This document shows, piece after piece, positions 7,964-15,638 of a stretch of 50,118 bases of DNA (positions within the stretch are counted from its first letter, which is position 1; the number at the start of each line of letters is the position of its first letter). The DNA is from a bacterium (GTDB lineage Bacteria; 4484-113; JAFGCY01). The DNA lies in the NCBI GenBank assembly GCA_016932385.1, contig JAFGCY010000010.1:1-50118 (forward strand), read 5' to 3'. Position numbers and translations under genes: made by a program. A model generated the notes under the pieces. It saw only the letters and a program-made list of their open reading frames with translations, had not been told where the DNA came from and ran no database searches.

Positions 7964-9946
7964 CTATGTTCCGAGAACTGCCGCAAGGTAGTTCGTGCCG
8001 CTGATCTCCGCCAGCGCCGGGCTGAGCACGATTCGTTCCACCAGAATGCTGCCCACATCCCCGTTGAAGTCATCCGCGACGGTCACCGTGTCGTACAACC
8101 GGATGCGCGGATCGCAGACCGCCCGGTAGGCCACCTGCTGAAACAGCCGCACGCATTCCGCCAGTTGGTCCAGCGCGTAGTCATGTGCCAGATATTCGTT
8201 CAACTCGCCGCTGCGGTCGATGAAACAGCTGCGGTGGCGCTCCTGCAGCCGCGTCCAGAGCGCGGGGTGATAGCGGCTCCAACTCGTGCCATCGGTGTAG
8301 GTGTACTCGGCACTGGGGTTGCATCCGTCGATGCACTTCGCGACGTGGTAATTCTCCGCCGTGTAGACCTCCAGCTCCGCCAGCCCGATACTGGGATCCG
8401 CCTGGTTCTCGAAACCGTGCTTGTACGCCCCCAGCAGTACGCGCAGGTAGCGTGCGCACGGGCAGAGAATCTCCGCGTTACGGGCTTCCAGCATTTCTCC
8501 TGGTGGAAAGCGTCCGCAGATCTGGGCCGTCAGGAGCCGCCAGTCGGTGCCATCATCGCTGGCCAGCAGCCGGATGCCGGGCCAGAACAGCCCCTGGTGG
8601 CCGGCGCTGGCGTTGTAGTTGCGGCTGCCGGGCAGCACCGCGCGCACGCGGTGGATCCGCCCCACCGCCCCCAGGTCAATCGTCACGAAGTCGTACCAGC
8701 TGTCGTATTGGTCCGTACCGCCGTTCTCGCAAGCCGGCAGGTTGTGCACGGCCGCCCCCAGGTTCCAGTCGCCATCGTATACGAGTGGCCCCACGGTGCT
8801 GAAATCGCTGTCCGCGCCCACGCTGATGCCGTCCCAGCTGAACCACGTCCCGGCACCGGTGCGCGGCGTGATGTCCACCGCGTCCTCTGTCAATGCGTTA
8901 CGCGGCCGTTCGCTCAGTCCGGTCACCACCACGCGGCTGTACAGCTCGCGGATATCGCGCGGTTGGGTGATACTCTGCGCGCTCAGGAGTTCCCAATCCT
9001 CTCCGCCCGTCGCGGCCTGTTCCACGACGCGCAAGGTGAACTTCGCGCTGTCGGGATCGAACCACAACCGCAGGTTGGCCTGTTGCTGCTTGAGAATCGA
9101 GTTGACCAGGTCGCCGGTGCGGCCGCGGAAATAAACCGGTCCGGCCGCGTCGATCCCCGTATCGGGCAGGTCCAGCTCCGCCGCCGTCAGTCCCAGTCCG
9201 CCGTCGGCCACCGGGTAGGTCAGCGCCGCTTCGAACACCGCGGCCCAGTCCAGCGTGTCCTCGAGATAGCAGCGCACGCCGGTGGCATAGTATGTCTTGC
9301 CAGCGGTGTCCTCCAGGATCGTCGCAGTGCCGCCGGTCAGGTTGATCCGATAATGCTGCGGCGGCACTTCCACGCTCGCCGCGCTGTCGTAGCACAGCCG
9401 AATATCACCCGCCGCCCAACTGCGACGGGCCGTCCCGCCGGCATTGAACGCCAGGTCGCCAGCGCCGGTGAAAGTGAAGCCATACGCCGAGCCGAATTCG
9501 CCCCCGCCGATCAGCGCCAGCTGCCGCGCCGGCGCAATCTCGTCCGTCTCCTCAGGCACCAAGTCGATTTCGCACTCGCTCTCATGGATCAGCCCCAGCC
9601 AATCCTGGCAGAGCAGGTTGAACTGGCCGTCACGCGGGGTGACGCGATAGACGCGGCCCAAAAACAGCACCGCACTCTCGCCGGCGACGCTGGCGCTCAG
9701 CCGCGCCTCGGCGAACAGCTGCGTCCGGCAGGTGGCCGACTGCTCGTCGCTGAACTCCAGCTCGTCGTTGAGCAGGTCGATCGTCAGCGTAGCCGGCGTG
9801 TTGATGTCGCGGGTCAACCGAAAATCGGCGAACGGGTACTCCTGCCAGGTATCGCTCTCGGGCTGGTTCGTGCGCAGCTCGAAGGTGTAATTCACCGTTT
9901 TGTCCAGCTGGGCCAGGTGCGCGCTGGCGGTTTTACTAAAGGCCAT
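7964..9946 (-). CDS. Phage tail hub protein with discoidin insert
   Basis: 660 residues. The N-terminal part (YPFADFRLTRDINTPATLTIDLLNDE, LFLGRVYRVTPRDGQFNLLCQDW) looks like a baseplate-hub/gp27-type beta domain. The end (DPRIRLYDTVTVADDFNGDVGSILVERI) matches the typical hub closing segment. Between them, about residues 400-533 read as an F5/8-type C (discoidin) sugar-binding domain: WYDFVTIDLGAVGRIHRVRAVLP, LLASDDGTDWRLL, ARYLRVLL, GLAELEVY. AAGGAGCAACAAGC precedes the ATG. The protein probably sits at the tail tip, and the discoidin module may contact surface glycans. Confidence 0.75.
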   Translation of the reverse strand: MAFSKTASAHLAQLDKTVNYTFELRTNQPESDTWQEYPFADFRLTRDINTPATLTIDLLNDELEFSDEQSATCRTQLFAEARLSASVAGESAVLFLGRVYRVTPRDGQFNLLCQDWLGLIHESECEIDLVPEETDEIAPARQLALIGGGEFGSAYGFTFTGAGDLAFNAGGTARRSWAAGDIRLCYDSAASVEVPPQHYRINLTGGTATILEDTAGKTYYATGVRCYLEDTLDWAAVFEAALTYPVADGGLGLTAAELDLPDTGIDAAGPVYFRGRTGDLVNSILKQQQANLRLWFDPDSAKFTLRVVEQAATGGEDWELLSAQSITQPRDIRELYSRVVVTGLSERPRNALTEDAVDITPRTGAGTWFSWDGISVGADSDFSTVGPLVYDGDWNLGAAVHNLPACENGGTDQYDSWYDFVTIDLGAVGRIHRVRAVLPGSRNYNASAGHQGLFWPGIRLLASDDGTDWRLLTAQICGRFPPGEMLEARNAEILCPCARYLRVLLGAYKHGFENQADPSIGLAELEVYTAENYHVAKCIDGCNPSAEYTYTDGTSWSRYHPALWTRLQERHRSCFIDRSGELNEYLAHDYALDQLAECVRLFQQVAYRAVCDPRIRLYDTVTVADDFNGDVGSILVERIVLSPALAEISGTNYLAAVLGT

Positions 9947-9963
9947 GCTTGTTGCTCCTTGGG

Positions 9964-10476
9964 CTACTCGGTGCCCGGTCGGGCCGGTGAATAAGGCGTA
10001 TAGCTGCCCAGGTTGTCGAAGTCGCTGAATGTGCCGTCCTCGTGCACGGTCAGCCGCGCTGCGAGGTCATCCGGCCCGTCGCTGATCACCGGCAGCGTGC
10101 CGAAGTACTCCGCCGGCAACTCGTCCAGCCGCGCCTTGAACGCCAGGTACCGCGCCACCGCGCTGCCGTCGTCCGCCAGTGTGTCGCCCTTGACGAACAC
10201 GACCAGCTCGGACTGGGCGCGGAAGTGGTACTCCAGCCAGGCCAGCACGGTCCGCACGGTGCCGCCGGAGCTCAGCGCGGTCAGCTCCTCGGGCAGCAGG
10301 CTGATGACCAGCTCCGTCGGGTACCGGGCGCAGCCGGCGCCGATCCGATGCAAGAGCCCCTGCCGGTCATAGATCCGCTCGCCCTGCTCACCGTACTTCA
10401 CCCGGGCCTGGGCGTACTTCAGCGTGATCCGCTCGGGCCCGGGCGCGAAGAGGCGGATGCGTGATTCTGTCGCCAT
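9964..10476 (-). CDS. Phage tail protein, unknown
   Basis: 170 residues between the short tape measure and the hub gene, the usual place of the distal tail protein. No recognised motif is visible. The sequence is strand-rich (ITLKYAQARVKYGEQGERIYDRQG, ELVISLLPEEL) and ends in a low-complexity tail. GAGGA precedes the ATG at 10476, and only 17 bp separate its stop from the next start. The distal-tail assignment rests on gene order alone. Confidence 0.55.
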   Translation of the reverse strand: MATESRIRLFAPGPERITLKYAQARVKYGEQGERIYDRQGLLHRIGAGCARYPTELVISLLPEELTALSSGGTVRTVLAWLEYHFRAQSELVVFVKGDTLADDGSAVARYLAFKARLDELPAEYFGTLPVISDGPDDLAARLTVHEDGTFSDFDNLGSYTPYSPARPGTE

Positions 10477-10519
10477 GATCGGTCCTCGCTTTGGTTGGGT
10501 TTTTCTTAATACGGGTCGG

Positions 10520-11176
10520 TCAGAGCACGCCCTGCCAGCTGTTCAGGTCGCTCAGCCGCTGGGCCACCTTGGCCGAGATCAGCTCTTCGGCGCCGTTTTT
10601 GTAGTCGATGTTGACGGTGAACGACGGGCCGCGCGCCACCGCCCGGCCGCCGAACAGCCGGCTGGCGGGATTGGCGGCCAGCGTCAGGTTGGTCGCGGCC
10701 GGGAAGTTCAGCACTTCGGTCCGCACCGTGTTGGCCACCTCGACGCGCTGGCGGCTGCGAAACAGCCGGTTCACCAGCAGGCTCAGCCCCCCGCCGAACA
10801 GATTGCTCAGCACGCCGCTGAACAGCCCGCCGCCGCCGAGCTGCCGACCCAGCAGGTTGCCCAGGCTGCGCGCCAGCCCGGACAGCGCATTGCGCAAGAC
10901 CTGCGTAAAATCCGTGCTGATCGAACGCATCGCGGATGACAGGCTCTGCGTCAGTGCGCCGCTGAGCGCGGTACCGGCCGAGCCCGTCCCGGCCGTTCCC
11001 GGGCTCGCACCCGACTCGGTGCAACTGCCACCTACACAGGCGCTCGTGATCCGGCGCCGTAGTTCCAGGCGATCGCGGCCCAGCTTCGCCAGCTGCTTGG
11101 TCAACTCAGCGGTGGCCGAGCGCGCTTCCTTCAATCCCTGCGCCAGGATCTGCAGGTTGTCATTCGTCTTCATCAT
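10520..11176 (-). CDS. Short tape-measure-like tail protein
   Basis: 218 residues. An N-terminal coiled coil (QILAQGLKEARSATAELTKQLAKLGRDRLELRRRI) is followed by a Gly/Ser linker and glycine-rich hydrophobic helices (ALSGLARSLGNLLGRQLGGGG, FSGVLSNLFGGGLSLLV). The C-terminal domain resembles the end of tape-measure proteins. It sits directly after the frameshifted chaperone pair, the invariant position of the tape measure in long-tailed phages. At 218 residues it is far shorter than usual (commonly 600 or more). Two adjacent ATGs (11176 and 11173) follow AAAGGAGAAGA, and either may be used. It overlaps the end of the frameshifted chaperone gene. Confidence 0.6.
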   Translation of the reverse strand: MMKTNDNLQILAQGLKEARSATAELTKQLAKLGRDRLELRRRITSACVGGSCTESGASPGTAGTGSAGTALSGALTQSLSSAMRSISTDFTQVLRNALSGLARSLGNLLGRQLGGGGLFSGVLSNLFGGGLSLLVNRLFRSRQRVEVANTVRTEVLNFPAATNLTLAANPASRLFGGRAVARGPSFTVNIDYKNGAEELISAKVAQRLSDLNSWQGVL

Positions 11177-11893
11177 TCTTCTCCTTTAATCCGCGGCCGC
11201 CCGTTGTCTCCTCAAGCGGCCGGGGCCGGTAGAACCGGTCCAGCGCCGCCTGCCGGCGGTGGCCCAGCATTGCCAGCGCACGCTGCTGCTCGGCGGGATC
11301 GGCGAAGCTCAGGCTCGCCACCCGCGCCGCCTCGCCCTCCAGCGCCGCCAGCTCATCACTCAGCGCGGCGTGGTACAGCAGGCAGAGCACTTCCTCCAGG
11401 CCCAGCCGCCGCGCCGCCTGCCAGCCCAGACCTTGTTTCACCAGCGCCAGCAGGACCTGGTGGTGCGTTACGTCCCGCCGGAAGCCGGCCCGGCGCCGGC
11501 CAGCCCGCCCAGCGCGCCAAAAAAATCCCGCACCCCCGCGCTGTCGACGAAGTTCAGCCGCAAGGCCGCCGCCGCCACCGCCAGCACGTCCGCCAGCGGC
11601 CGGCGCGCCAGTTCGGCGTCCGTCATTCGCGTACACTGCGCGGCCAGGCGCAGCACCGCCTGCGGCGCAGCGGCCAGGCGTCCGAGCAGCTCCTGCTCGT
11701 CAGGGTCCTCGCCGGCCGCCAGCAGGGCGGACAGCAGCCCGGCCCAATCCGTCCAGACCGCCTCGAAGTCCAGCCAGCTCAATCGGTGCACCTTCACCAG
11801 CCGGCCATCGCTGAGTTCCACCGCCCGTGTTTCCGGCAACCGCGCCACGGCCGCCGAGGCCGCGGCGATATCGTCGATCCGCTCATTGGTCAT
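11160..11893 (-). CDS. Tail chaperone GT, -1 frameshift fusion
   Basis: Ribosomes that slip back one base at the T_TTT_TTT heptamer (11525-11519) leave the G-like frame after residue 125. They continue in the -1 frame to 11160, giving a product of about 244 residues. The extension carries an alpha-helical domain (HQVLLALVKQGLGWQAARRL, LSDELAALEGEAARVASLSF) and a charged tail ending KNDEDE. This downstream frame has no convincing start codon of its own. Its location between the major tail protein and tape measure matches the lambda G/GT arrangement, in which the T domain recruits tail-tube subunits to the tape measure. Confidence 0.8.
11468..11893 (-). CDS. Tail assembly chaperone G-like
   Basis: 141-residue unshifted product (MTNERIDDIAAASAAVARLPETRAVELSDG). 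Residues 10-45 look like the N-terminal strand domain typical of phage tail chaperones, and the rest is helical. It begins 12 bp after the major tail gene and ends in RDFF followed by a Gly/Ala-rich stretch and TAA, directly past the slippery site. It probably coats the tape measure together with its frameshifted form during tail assembly. Confidence 0.75.
   Translation of the reverse strand: MTNERIDDIAAASAAVARLPETRAVELSDGRLVKVHRLSWLDFEAVWTDWAGLLSALLAAGEDPDEQELLGRLAAAPQAVLRLAAQCTRMTDAELARRPLADVLAVAAAALRLNFVDSAGVRDFFGALGGLAGAGPASGGT
11519..11525 (-). other. -1 programmed frameshift heptamer T_TTT_TTT
   Basis: In the G-like frame the codons are GAT-TTT-TTT-GGC, so the seven T bases fit the X_XXY_YYZ rule exactly. 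A very GC-rich stretch follows within 10 bases and can pair as GCCGG/CCGGC, a possible stimulatory stem. Reading in the -1 frame gives WRAGRAGRRRAGF and then the helical extension. Confidence 0.85.
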
Positions 11894-11905
11894 CGTCGTC
11901 CCCCT

Positions 11906-13087
11906 TTACTCGTACTCGGCCAGCAGGCCATAGGTGCTGCGCACATCGCCCACCTTGGCCTCTTCGCCATCGAACAGGCAGTCCCAGGTCACCGGCGCGC
12001 CCTCGCTGAAATCGTCCTCGCCGAACGGCCAGCGGCTGTCGTTGAGCGAAACGTTGACGCGGTAGAAGGTGAACTCCACGCCTGTCTCGCGCCAGGCCGC
12101 CGGGTCCGGATCGTCGGGCGCCAGCTGCAACAGCCGCACCCGCCGGTAGCGTTCCAGGTCCACCGGATCCCCCAGCACCGTCAGCACATGGGCCGGCCGC
12201 CAGTAGGCGTAGCAGGCCACCACCTGTGCGCCGTCCGCGATCGGGCTTGCGTCGGCGCGCTTAATGAGCCCCTTCTCGGCGTTGAGCAGGTACTCGCTGG
12301 TGAGTTCGTATTCCGTCGCGCCGTCGTAGCTCTTCAGGCTCACCAGCGGCCCGCTCGGCTCGGAGTACGGCAGCGAACCGACGTGCCCGTTCAGCACGAT
12401 CGGCGACTCGGTGCCGGAGCCGGCCAGCGAGGCACCGGTGATCGAGTCCACCGTGTTGTAGTAGACGTAATAGCCGTCGGGCGACCAGGAATCCGGCGGA
12501 TTGAACGTGACCTGCACGCTGTCGCCGGTCTGGACCTCGGCACTGCCCGCGCTCTGCGAGACACCCTCGAACACGTCCGTGCCGCTGCCTTCCAGCACGG
12601 GCACGACCCAGTAGAAATAGGTCCCGGCCGGAATCGAGCCGCCGCCGTGGCTGATCGCCACCTGGGCGTCGCCGACCCCCTCGGGCGGCATCGCGGCGAT
12701 GCCATAGGGATGCGCCAGCTCCCGCCACTGCCCGCCGACCAGCCGGATTACCTCGGTGGTGTAGACCAGCTCGCTTCCGCCCAGGGCCGGGGCACTGCCT
12801 TCGCTGAACAGCAGGTCCAGCGTCAGCGGATTGGCATCCTCCAGCAGGCGGAAGGTCAGGCTGTAGCGCTTGGTACGGTTGCGCCGCGCGATCGGCTGGG
12901 TCAGGCCTTTGATCGTCAGGTCCTGCCCGGCCTGTTCCGTGGTGACCAGCACGCTGGCGTCGGCCACCTTGCCCAGGTGCCGCCAGCCTCCGCCGGCCGC
13001 GGCCCCGCCGGCGCTCGGATCCCAGATCAGCGCGGTGGCCGCGCCGATGGTCTGGTAGGGATGATAGGTGAATTGCGATGTCGCCAT
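11906..13087 (-). CDS. Major tail (tube) protein with FN3-like domain
   Basis: 393 residues, predicted tail-tube subunit. The N-terminal part (WRHLGKVADASVLVTTEQAG, SLTFRLLEDANPLTLDLLF) has the strand pattern of tube proteins. An Ig/FN3-like module is inserted at about 127-245 (AGTYFYWVVPVLEGSG, VQVTFNPPDSWSPDGYYVYYN), as often seen on the surface of phage tail tubes. The C-terminal part returns to the tube fold. ACGAGGAACGAC precedes the ATG. It lies just upstream of the tail chaperones. No sheath gene is present, so the tail should be non-contractile. Confidence 0.75.
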   Translation of the reverse strand: MATSQFTYHPYQTIGAATALIWDPSAGGAAAGGGWRHLGKVADASVLVTTEQAGQDLTIKGLTQPIARRNRTKRYSLTFRLLEDANPLTLDLLFSEGSAPALGGSELVYTTEVIRLVGGQWRELAHPYGIAAMPPEGVGDAQVAISHGGGSIPAGTYFYWVVPVLEGSGTDVFEGVSQSAGSAEVQTGDSVQVTFNPPDSWSPDGYYVYYNTVDSITGASLAGSGTESPIVLNGHVGSLPYSEPSGPLVSLKSYDGATEYELTSEYLLNAEKGLIKRADASPIADGAQVVACYAYWRPAHVLTVLGDPVDLERYRRVRLLQLAPDDPDPAAWRETGVEFTFYRVNVSLNDSRWPFGEDDFSEGAPVTWDCLFDGEEAKVGDVRSTYGLLAEYE

Positions 13088-13138
13088 GTCGTTCCTCGTA
13101 ATTACAATGCGCCCCGCCGGACGGCGGAGTTTCTCAGG

Positions 13139-13567
13139 CTAATCCTTGTCCAGCGCCGGCGCCGTGTAGCGCACCTCGGCCGCCAGTTCCGCCCGGGCCA
13201 CGACGCCGCGGTCGCTTGAAGGTTCCTCGGTCGCATAACCGATCGCGCCCGTGACGATCCGCTTGGCGTACGGCCCCAGCTCGTGCAGGTGGTTGAGCGC
13301 GACGCGCAGCTGGTGCGCCAGCGCCCGTACCTGGTCCTGCGCCGCCAGCGGCCGGCCCGCCGCGCAGCTGACGATCAGCTTCAATTGCGCCGTACAGTCG
13401 CTGGCCGCCGGGCCGAAGCGTTCGCCCTCCAGCACCACCGCCAGGTGCGGATAGGCCGCCGGCGGCCCGGCCGGCGCCAGGGTGATCAGCCGCAGGGGCG
13501 GCGCAAACGTCTCCTGCGCCAGCCGGTCGGCCAGGCGGGTGAGGATGGTGTTGATGGGGGTGGGCAT
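13139..13567 (-). CDS. Tail terminator-like protein
   Basis: 142 residues: an N-terminal helix (TILTRLADRLAQETFAPPLRL), then strands (HLAVVLEGERFGPAASDCTAQLKLIVSC) and a long helix (QDQVRALAHQLRVALNHLHEL). Size, alternation and position between the gp36-like gene and the major tail gene fit the tail terminator/tail completion family. AAGGAAGCACC precedes the ATG. The assignment is from context and secondary-structure pattern, not from a conserved motif. Confidence 0.5.
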   Translation of the reverse strand: MPTPINTILTRLADRLAQETFAPPLRLITLAPAGPPAAYPHLAVVLEGERFGPAASDCTAQLKLIVSCAAGRPLAAQDQVRALAHQLRVALNHLHELGPYAKRIVTGAIGYATEEPSSDRGVVARAELAAEVRYTAPALDKD

Positions 13568-13622
13568 GGTGCTTCCTTGTTACTCCAAGCAGCAGTGCTG
13601 CTAATTGTTGTCTATGGACGAG

Positions 13623-13727
13623 TAAAAGTGGAAAGTGAAAGTGGAAAGTGAAAGTGGAAAGTAGGGAAAGCGAAGACTGAGCTGTTAGCTAGATTCACTT
13701 TGACTTTCCACTTTCTACTTTCACTTG
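13623..13727. repeat. Empty inverted heptad-array element
   Basis: A purine-rich array (13623-13662, AAAGTGG and AAAGTGA words) faces a pyrimidine-rich array (13695-13727, CACTTTC and CACTTTG words), with about 30 bp between them and no gene. The right arm stops 5 bp from the stop codon of the gp36-like gene (13733). It fills the junction between gp36-like and tail-terminator genes. Confidence 0.8.
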
Positions 13728-13732
13728 CCCCG

Positions 13733-14179
13733 TTACCAATTCGTCAGCGCTTCTCTATCCAACACGCGCGGTTCATCTTCCGTGGTGGAATAAACCTCCA
13801 TCTCCGGCGTGCCTTGATCGCCGTCGGCCAGCCGTTCCTCGCCGCGGGAAACCGCCGCCAGGTGCGCCGAGACCGCCTCGCGCGCCGCGGCCAGCGGGTT
13901 CAGCGCGTCGTCCACATAGCGCCGCCGGTAGAGGAAGTACAGCGCCAGGGTGGCGTTGATCCGTTCCAGCGAGGCCTGCACCGCCGGGTTGGCCAAGTCG
14001 GCGCGGCCCGTCAGGTAGCTGTCGATCAGCTGAGCGCCGTCGGCGATCGCCTGGGCGATCACCGCCTGGGTCTCGGGGTCGTCCAGGTCCGGCGGGGTGT
14101 TCTCGTCGTCCGCCAGCCCGGCCAGGACCTCCGGGTCGAGTCGTTTCTTCAGGTCATCGAGGGTGGTGTATATGGCCAT
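13733..14179 (-). CDS. Mu gp36-like protein (DUF1320)
   Basis: 148 residues. The start MAIYTTLDDLKKRLDPEVLAGL, the central TQAVIAQAIADGAQLIDSYL and the later LALYFLYRRR match the Mu gp36/DUF1320 family of head-tail connection proteins. AAGGAAGGCAAAG precedes the ATG. It is separated from the capsid gene by the four-helix-bundle cassette at 14196-14702. It probably acts at the neck where the tail joins the capsid. Confidence 0.8.
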   Translation of the reverse strand: MAIYTTLDDLKKRLDPEVLAGLADDENTPPDLDDPETQAVIAQAIADGAQLIDSYLTGRADLANPAVQASLERINATLALYFLYRRRYVDDALNPLAAAREAVSAHLAAVSRGEERLADGDQGTPEMEVYSTTEDEPRVLDREALTNW

Positions 14180-14195
14180 CTTTGCCTTCCTCCAA

Positions 14196-14702
14196 GGAAG
14201 GTTAAAGGTGAAAGGTTAATGGTTAAAGGGGGGAATCGGCGGACTACAACTCGGCGGCCAGTTTCTTGCGAAGCGCCGTCAGCATTCGCTCGATCTCGCC
14301 AAGTGATCGTAGCGCGTTTTGCACATCGGACTTAGCGCAGAACTCCTGGCGCATCGCGATCAGCAACTGCGTTTGCAGTTCCATAAGTGAACCCTTGGCA
14401 ATCGACACGAACTGCGTGTAATCCCGGCGGGAGCCACGCGAATGTCCTTCGGCAAGGTTTGATGGCACTGAAACGGCAGCCCGTCTGATCTGGGAGATCA
14501 ACCCTAATCGCTCGTTTACCGGAAACTGCCGCGTCAATGTGTAGATCTCGTCGACCAGGTCCATCGATTTCTGCCAGACAATCAGATCACGATGCGATTT
14601 AATCGTCATAATAATATGCATTGGATATAATACTAGTTGATCTAATTGTAGCATACTCTTCTTATACCTGCCCTTTAACCTTTAACCTTTTCCCTTTAAC
14701 CT
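14196..14702. mobile_element. Putative heptad-flanked IVP cassette 1
   Basis: Left array 14196-14230 (GGTTAAA and GGTGAAA words) and right array 14671-14702 (CCTTTAA words) are inverted copies of one heptad family. They bracket a single four-helix-bundle gene. The right arm ends 3 bp from the stop codon of the capsid gene. The cassette is about 507 bp and AT-richer than its neighbours. The design recalls 23S rRNA intervening sequences, where complementary ends enclose an S23/IVP reading frame. Mobility is an inference. Confidence 0.6.
14244..14609 (-). CDS. Four-helix-bundle protein (IVP/S23 family)
   Basis: 121 residues from the ATG at 14609, chosen because family members begin just before the HRDLIVW motif. 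Signature words are SHRDLIVWQKSMDLVDEIY, ISQIRRAAVSVPSNLAEG, KGSLMELQTQLLIA. The family forms small basic four-helix bundles first known from 23S rRNA intervening sequences and related to the Avd accessory protein of diversity-generating retroelements. No reverse transcriptase is present here. It is co-oriented with the phage late genes and is similar in sequence to the copy at 15731, which points the other way. Cellular function of stand-alone members is unknown. Confidence 0.9.
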   Translation of the reverse strand: MTIKSHRDLIVWQKSMDLVDEIYTLTRQFPVNERLGLISQIRRAAVSVPSNLAEGHSRGSRRDYTQFVSIAKGSLMELQTQLLIAMRQEFCAKSDVQNALRSLGEIERMLTALRKKLAAEL

Positions 14703-14705
14703 ACA

Positions 14706-15617
14706 TTAAGCTCCGGAGCTGCCCACCGCCAAGTACCACAGCCCATACCCCGCGCCGAGGCGGCTTCTGACGCCGTACTTGAACACGTCGGTGGAGAACA
14801 CGTACTCGTCGCTGGGATCGGTCACGGCGGTGAACTCGGGGCGGATGCGCCACTGCATGATCAGCGGCCGCACCGGATAGCCCGTCGCCAGCACGAACCA
14901 CTTGCCTGCCTCGACGAACGGGCTGACCTCCAGGTTGAGCATGCCCGACAGCGGGTTGCCGGCGGGCTTCTCGACGTCGGTCGAGCCGGCCACGACGATC
15001 GAGACGCTGTTTAGGATCTCGCGGGCGGTGAAGAAGTTGTCCGGCCCGACCAACAGCGTATCCGGCTTGACGCCCAGCGGCTTGCCCTGGTCGTCCTTGA
15101 AGCCCATCATCGCGGTGATCGCCGCTTCCAGGCCGGCCGGATCCAGCGCCGCCGACAAGAGGTTGGACTGCGTGCCGCTGTCGCCCTCGCTGTGCGCGGA
15201 GTCGAAGAAGTACGCCCCGTCGTAGCACGCGGTGGCAAAGCCGCCGTTCAACAGCCCGACCACCAGTTCGTCCGGATGGCAGGCGGCCCTGAGCGCCAGC
15301 TCCTCGATGCGCGGCTTGACCTGGCCGAGGCGGTCGTCCTCGAAGGTCTCGCGGTCGACCTCGATCGTGGCCTCGTACTTGCGGTTGGGGATCTCGTACT
15401 CATGCGTGCGCAGCGCGCCGGGCACGCGCTCGTCGGTCCACTCCCTGAGCGCCGGCACGTTGCCGAGCCAGTTGTAACTCTCCTTGTCGGAGGTGGAATC
15501 GACCACCGTCGCCAGCCGCGGATACAAAGGCTCGGCCGCGGAGAACGATTTTTCAAATAAGCTCTTGAAGCCCGTGAAGGTGGCCTCCAAGAAGTCGCGG
15601 GTTACTAGCCTAGACAT
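14706..15617 (-). CDS. Major capsid protein, Mu gpT-like
   Basis: 303 residues from the ATG at 15617, preceded by AAAGGAGCACAACA. The Mu gpT/HK97-fold head subunit pattern is clear: SRLVTRDFLEATFTGFKSLF, YNWLGNVPALREW, the E-loop-like EYEIPNRKYEATIEVDRETFEDD, LVVGPDNFFTAREIL, and PLIMQWRIRPEFTAV near the end. It assembles the icosahedral shell. Both of its flanks carry heptad-repeat cassettes with four-helix-bundle genes, which is very unusual for a capsid gene. Confidence 0.9.
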   Translation of the reverse strand: MSRLVTRDFLEATFTGFKSLFEKSFSAAEPLYPRLATVVDSTSDKESYNWLGNVPALREWTDERVPGALRTHEYEIPNRKYEATIEVDRETFEDDRLGQVKPRIEELALRAACHPDELVVGLLNGGFATACYDGAYFFDSAHSEGDSGTQSNLLSAALDPAGLEAAITAMMGFKDDQGKPLGVKPDTLLVGPDNFFTAREILNSVSIVVAGSTDVEKPAGNPLSGMLNLEVSPFVEAGKWFVLATGYPVRPLIMQWRIRPEFTAVTDPSDEYVFSTDVFKYGVRSRLGAGYGLWYLAVGSSGA

Positions 15618-15638
15618 TGTTGTGCTCCTTTGAATAAT

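Noticed and set aside
7778..9994. 738-codon plus-strand frame over the tail genes
   Set aside because: It is antisense to the hub gene with its strong ribosome site and has no domain signal.
11160..11636. Separate 158-codon gene starting at 11636
   Set aside because: Its first 55 codons are Gly/Ala/Arg-rich antisense-like sequence inside the G-like gene; only the part after the slippery site looks coding, so it is the frameshift extension.
11468..11893. Tail chaperone pair as a pseudogene with a frameshift mutation
   Set aside because: The slippery heptamer is in the exact phase and the gene order is the one where programmed frameshifting is known.
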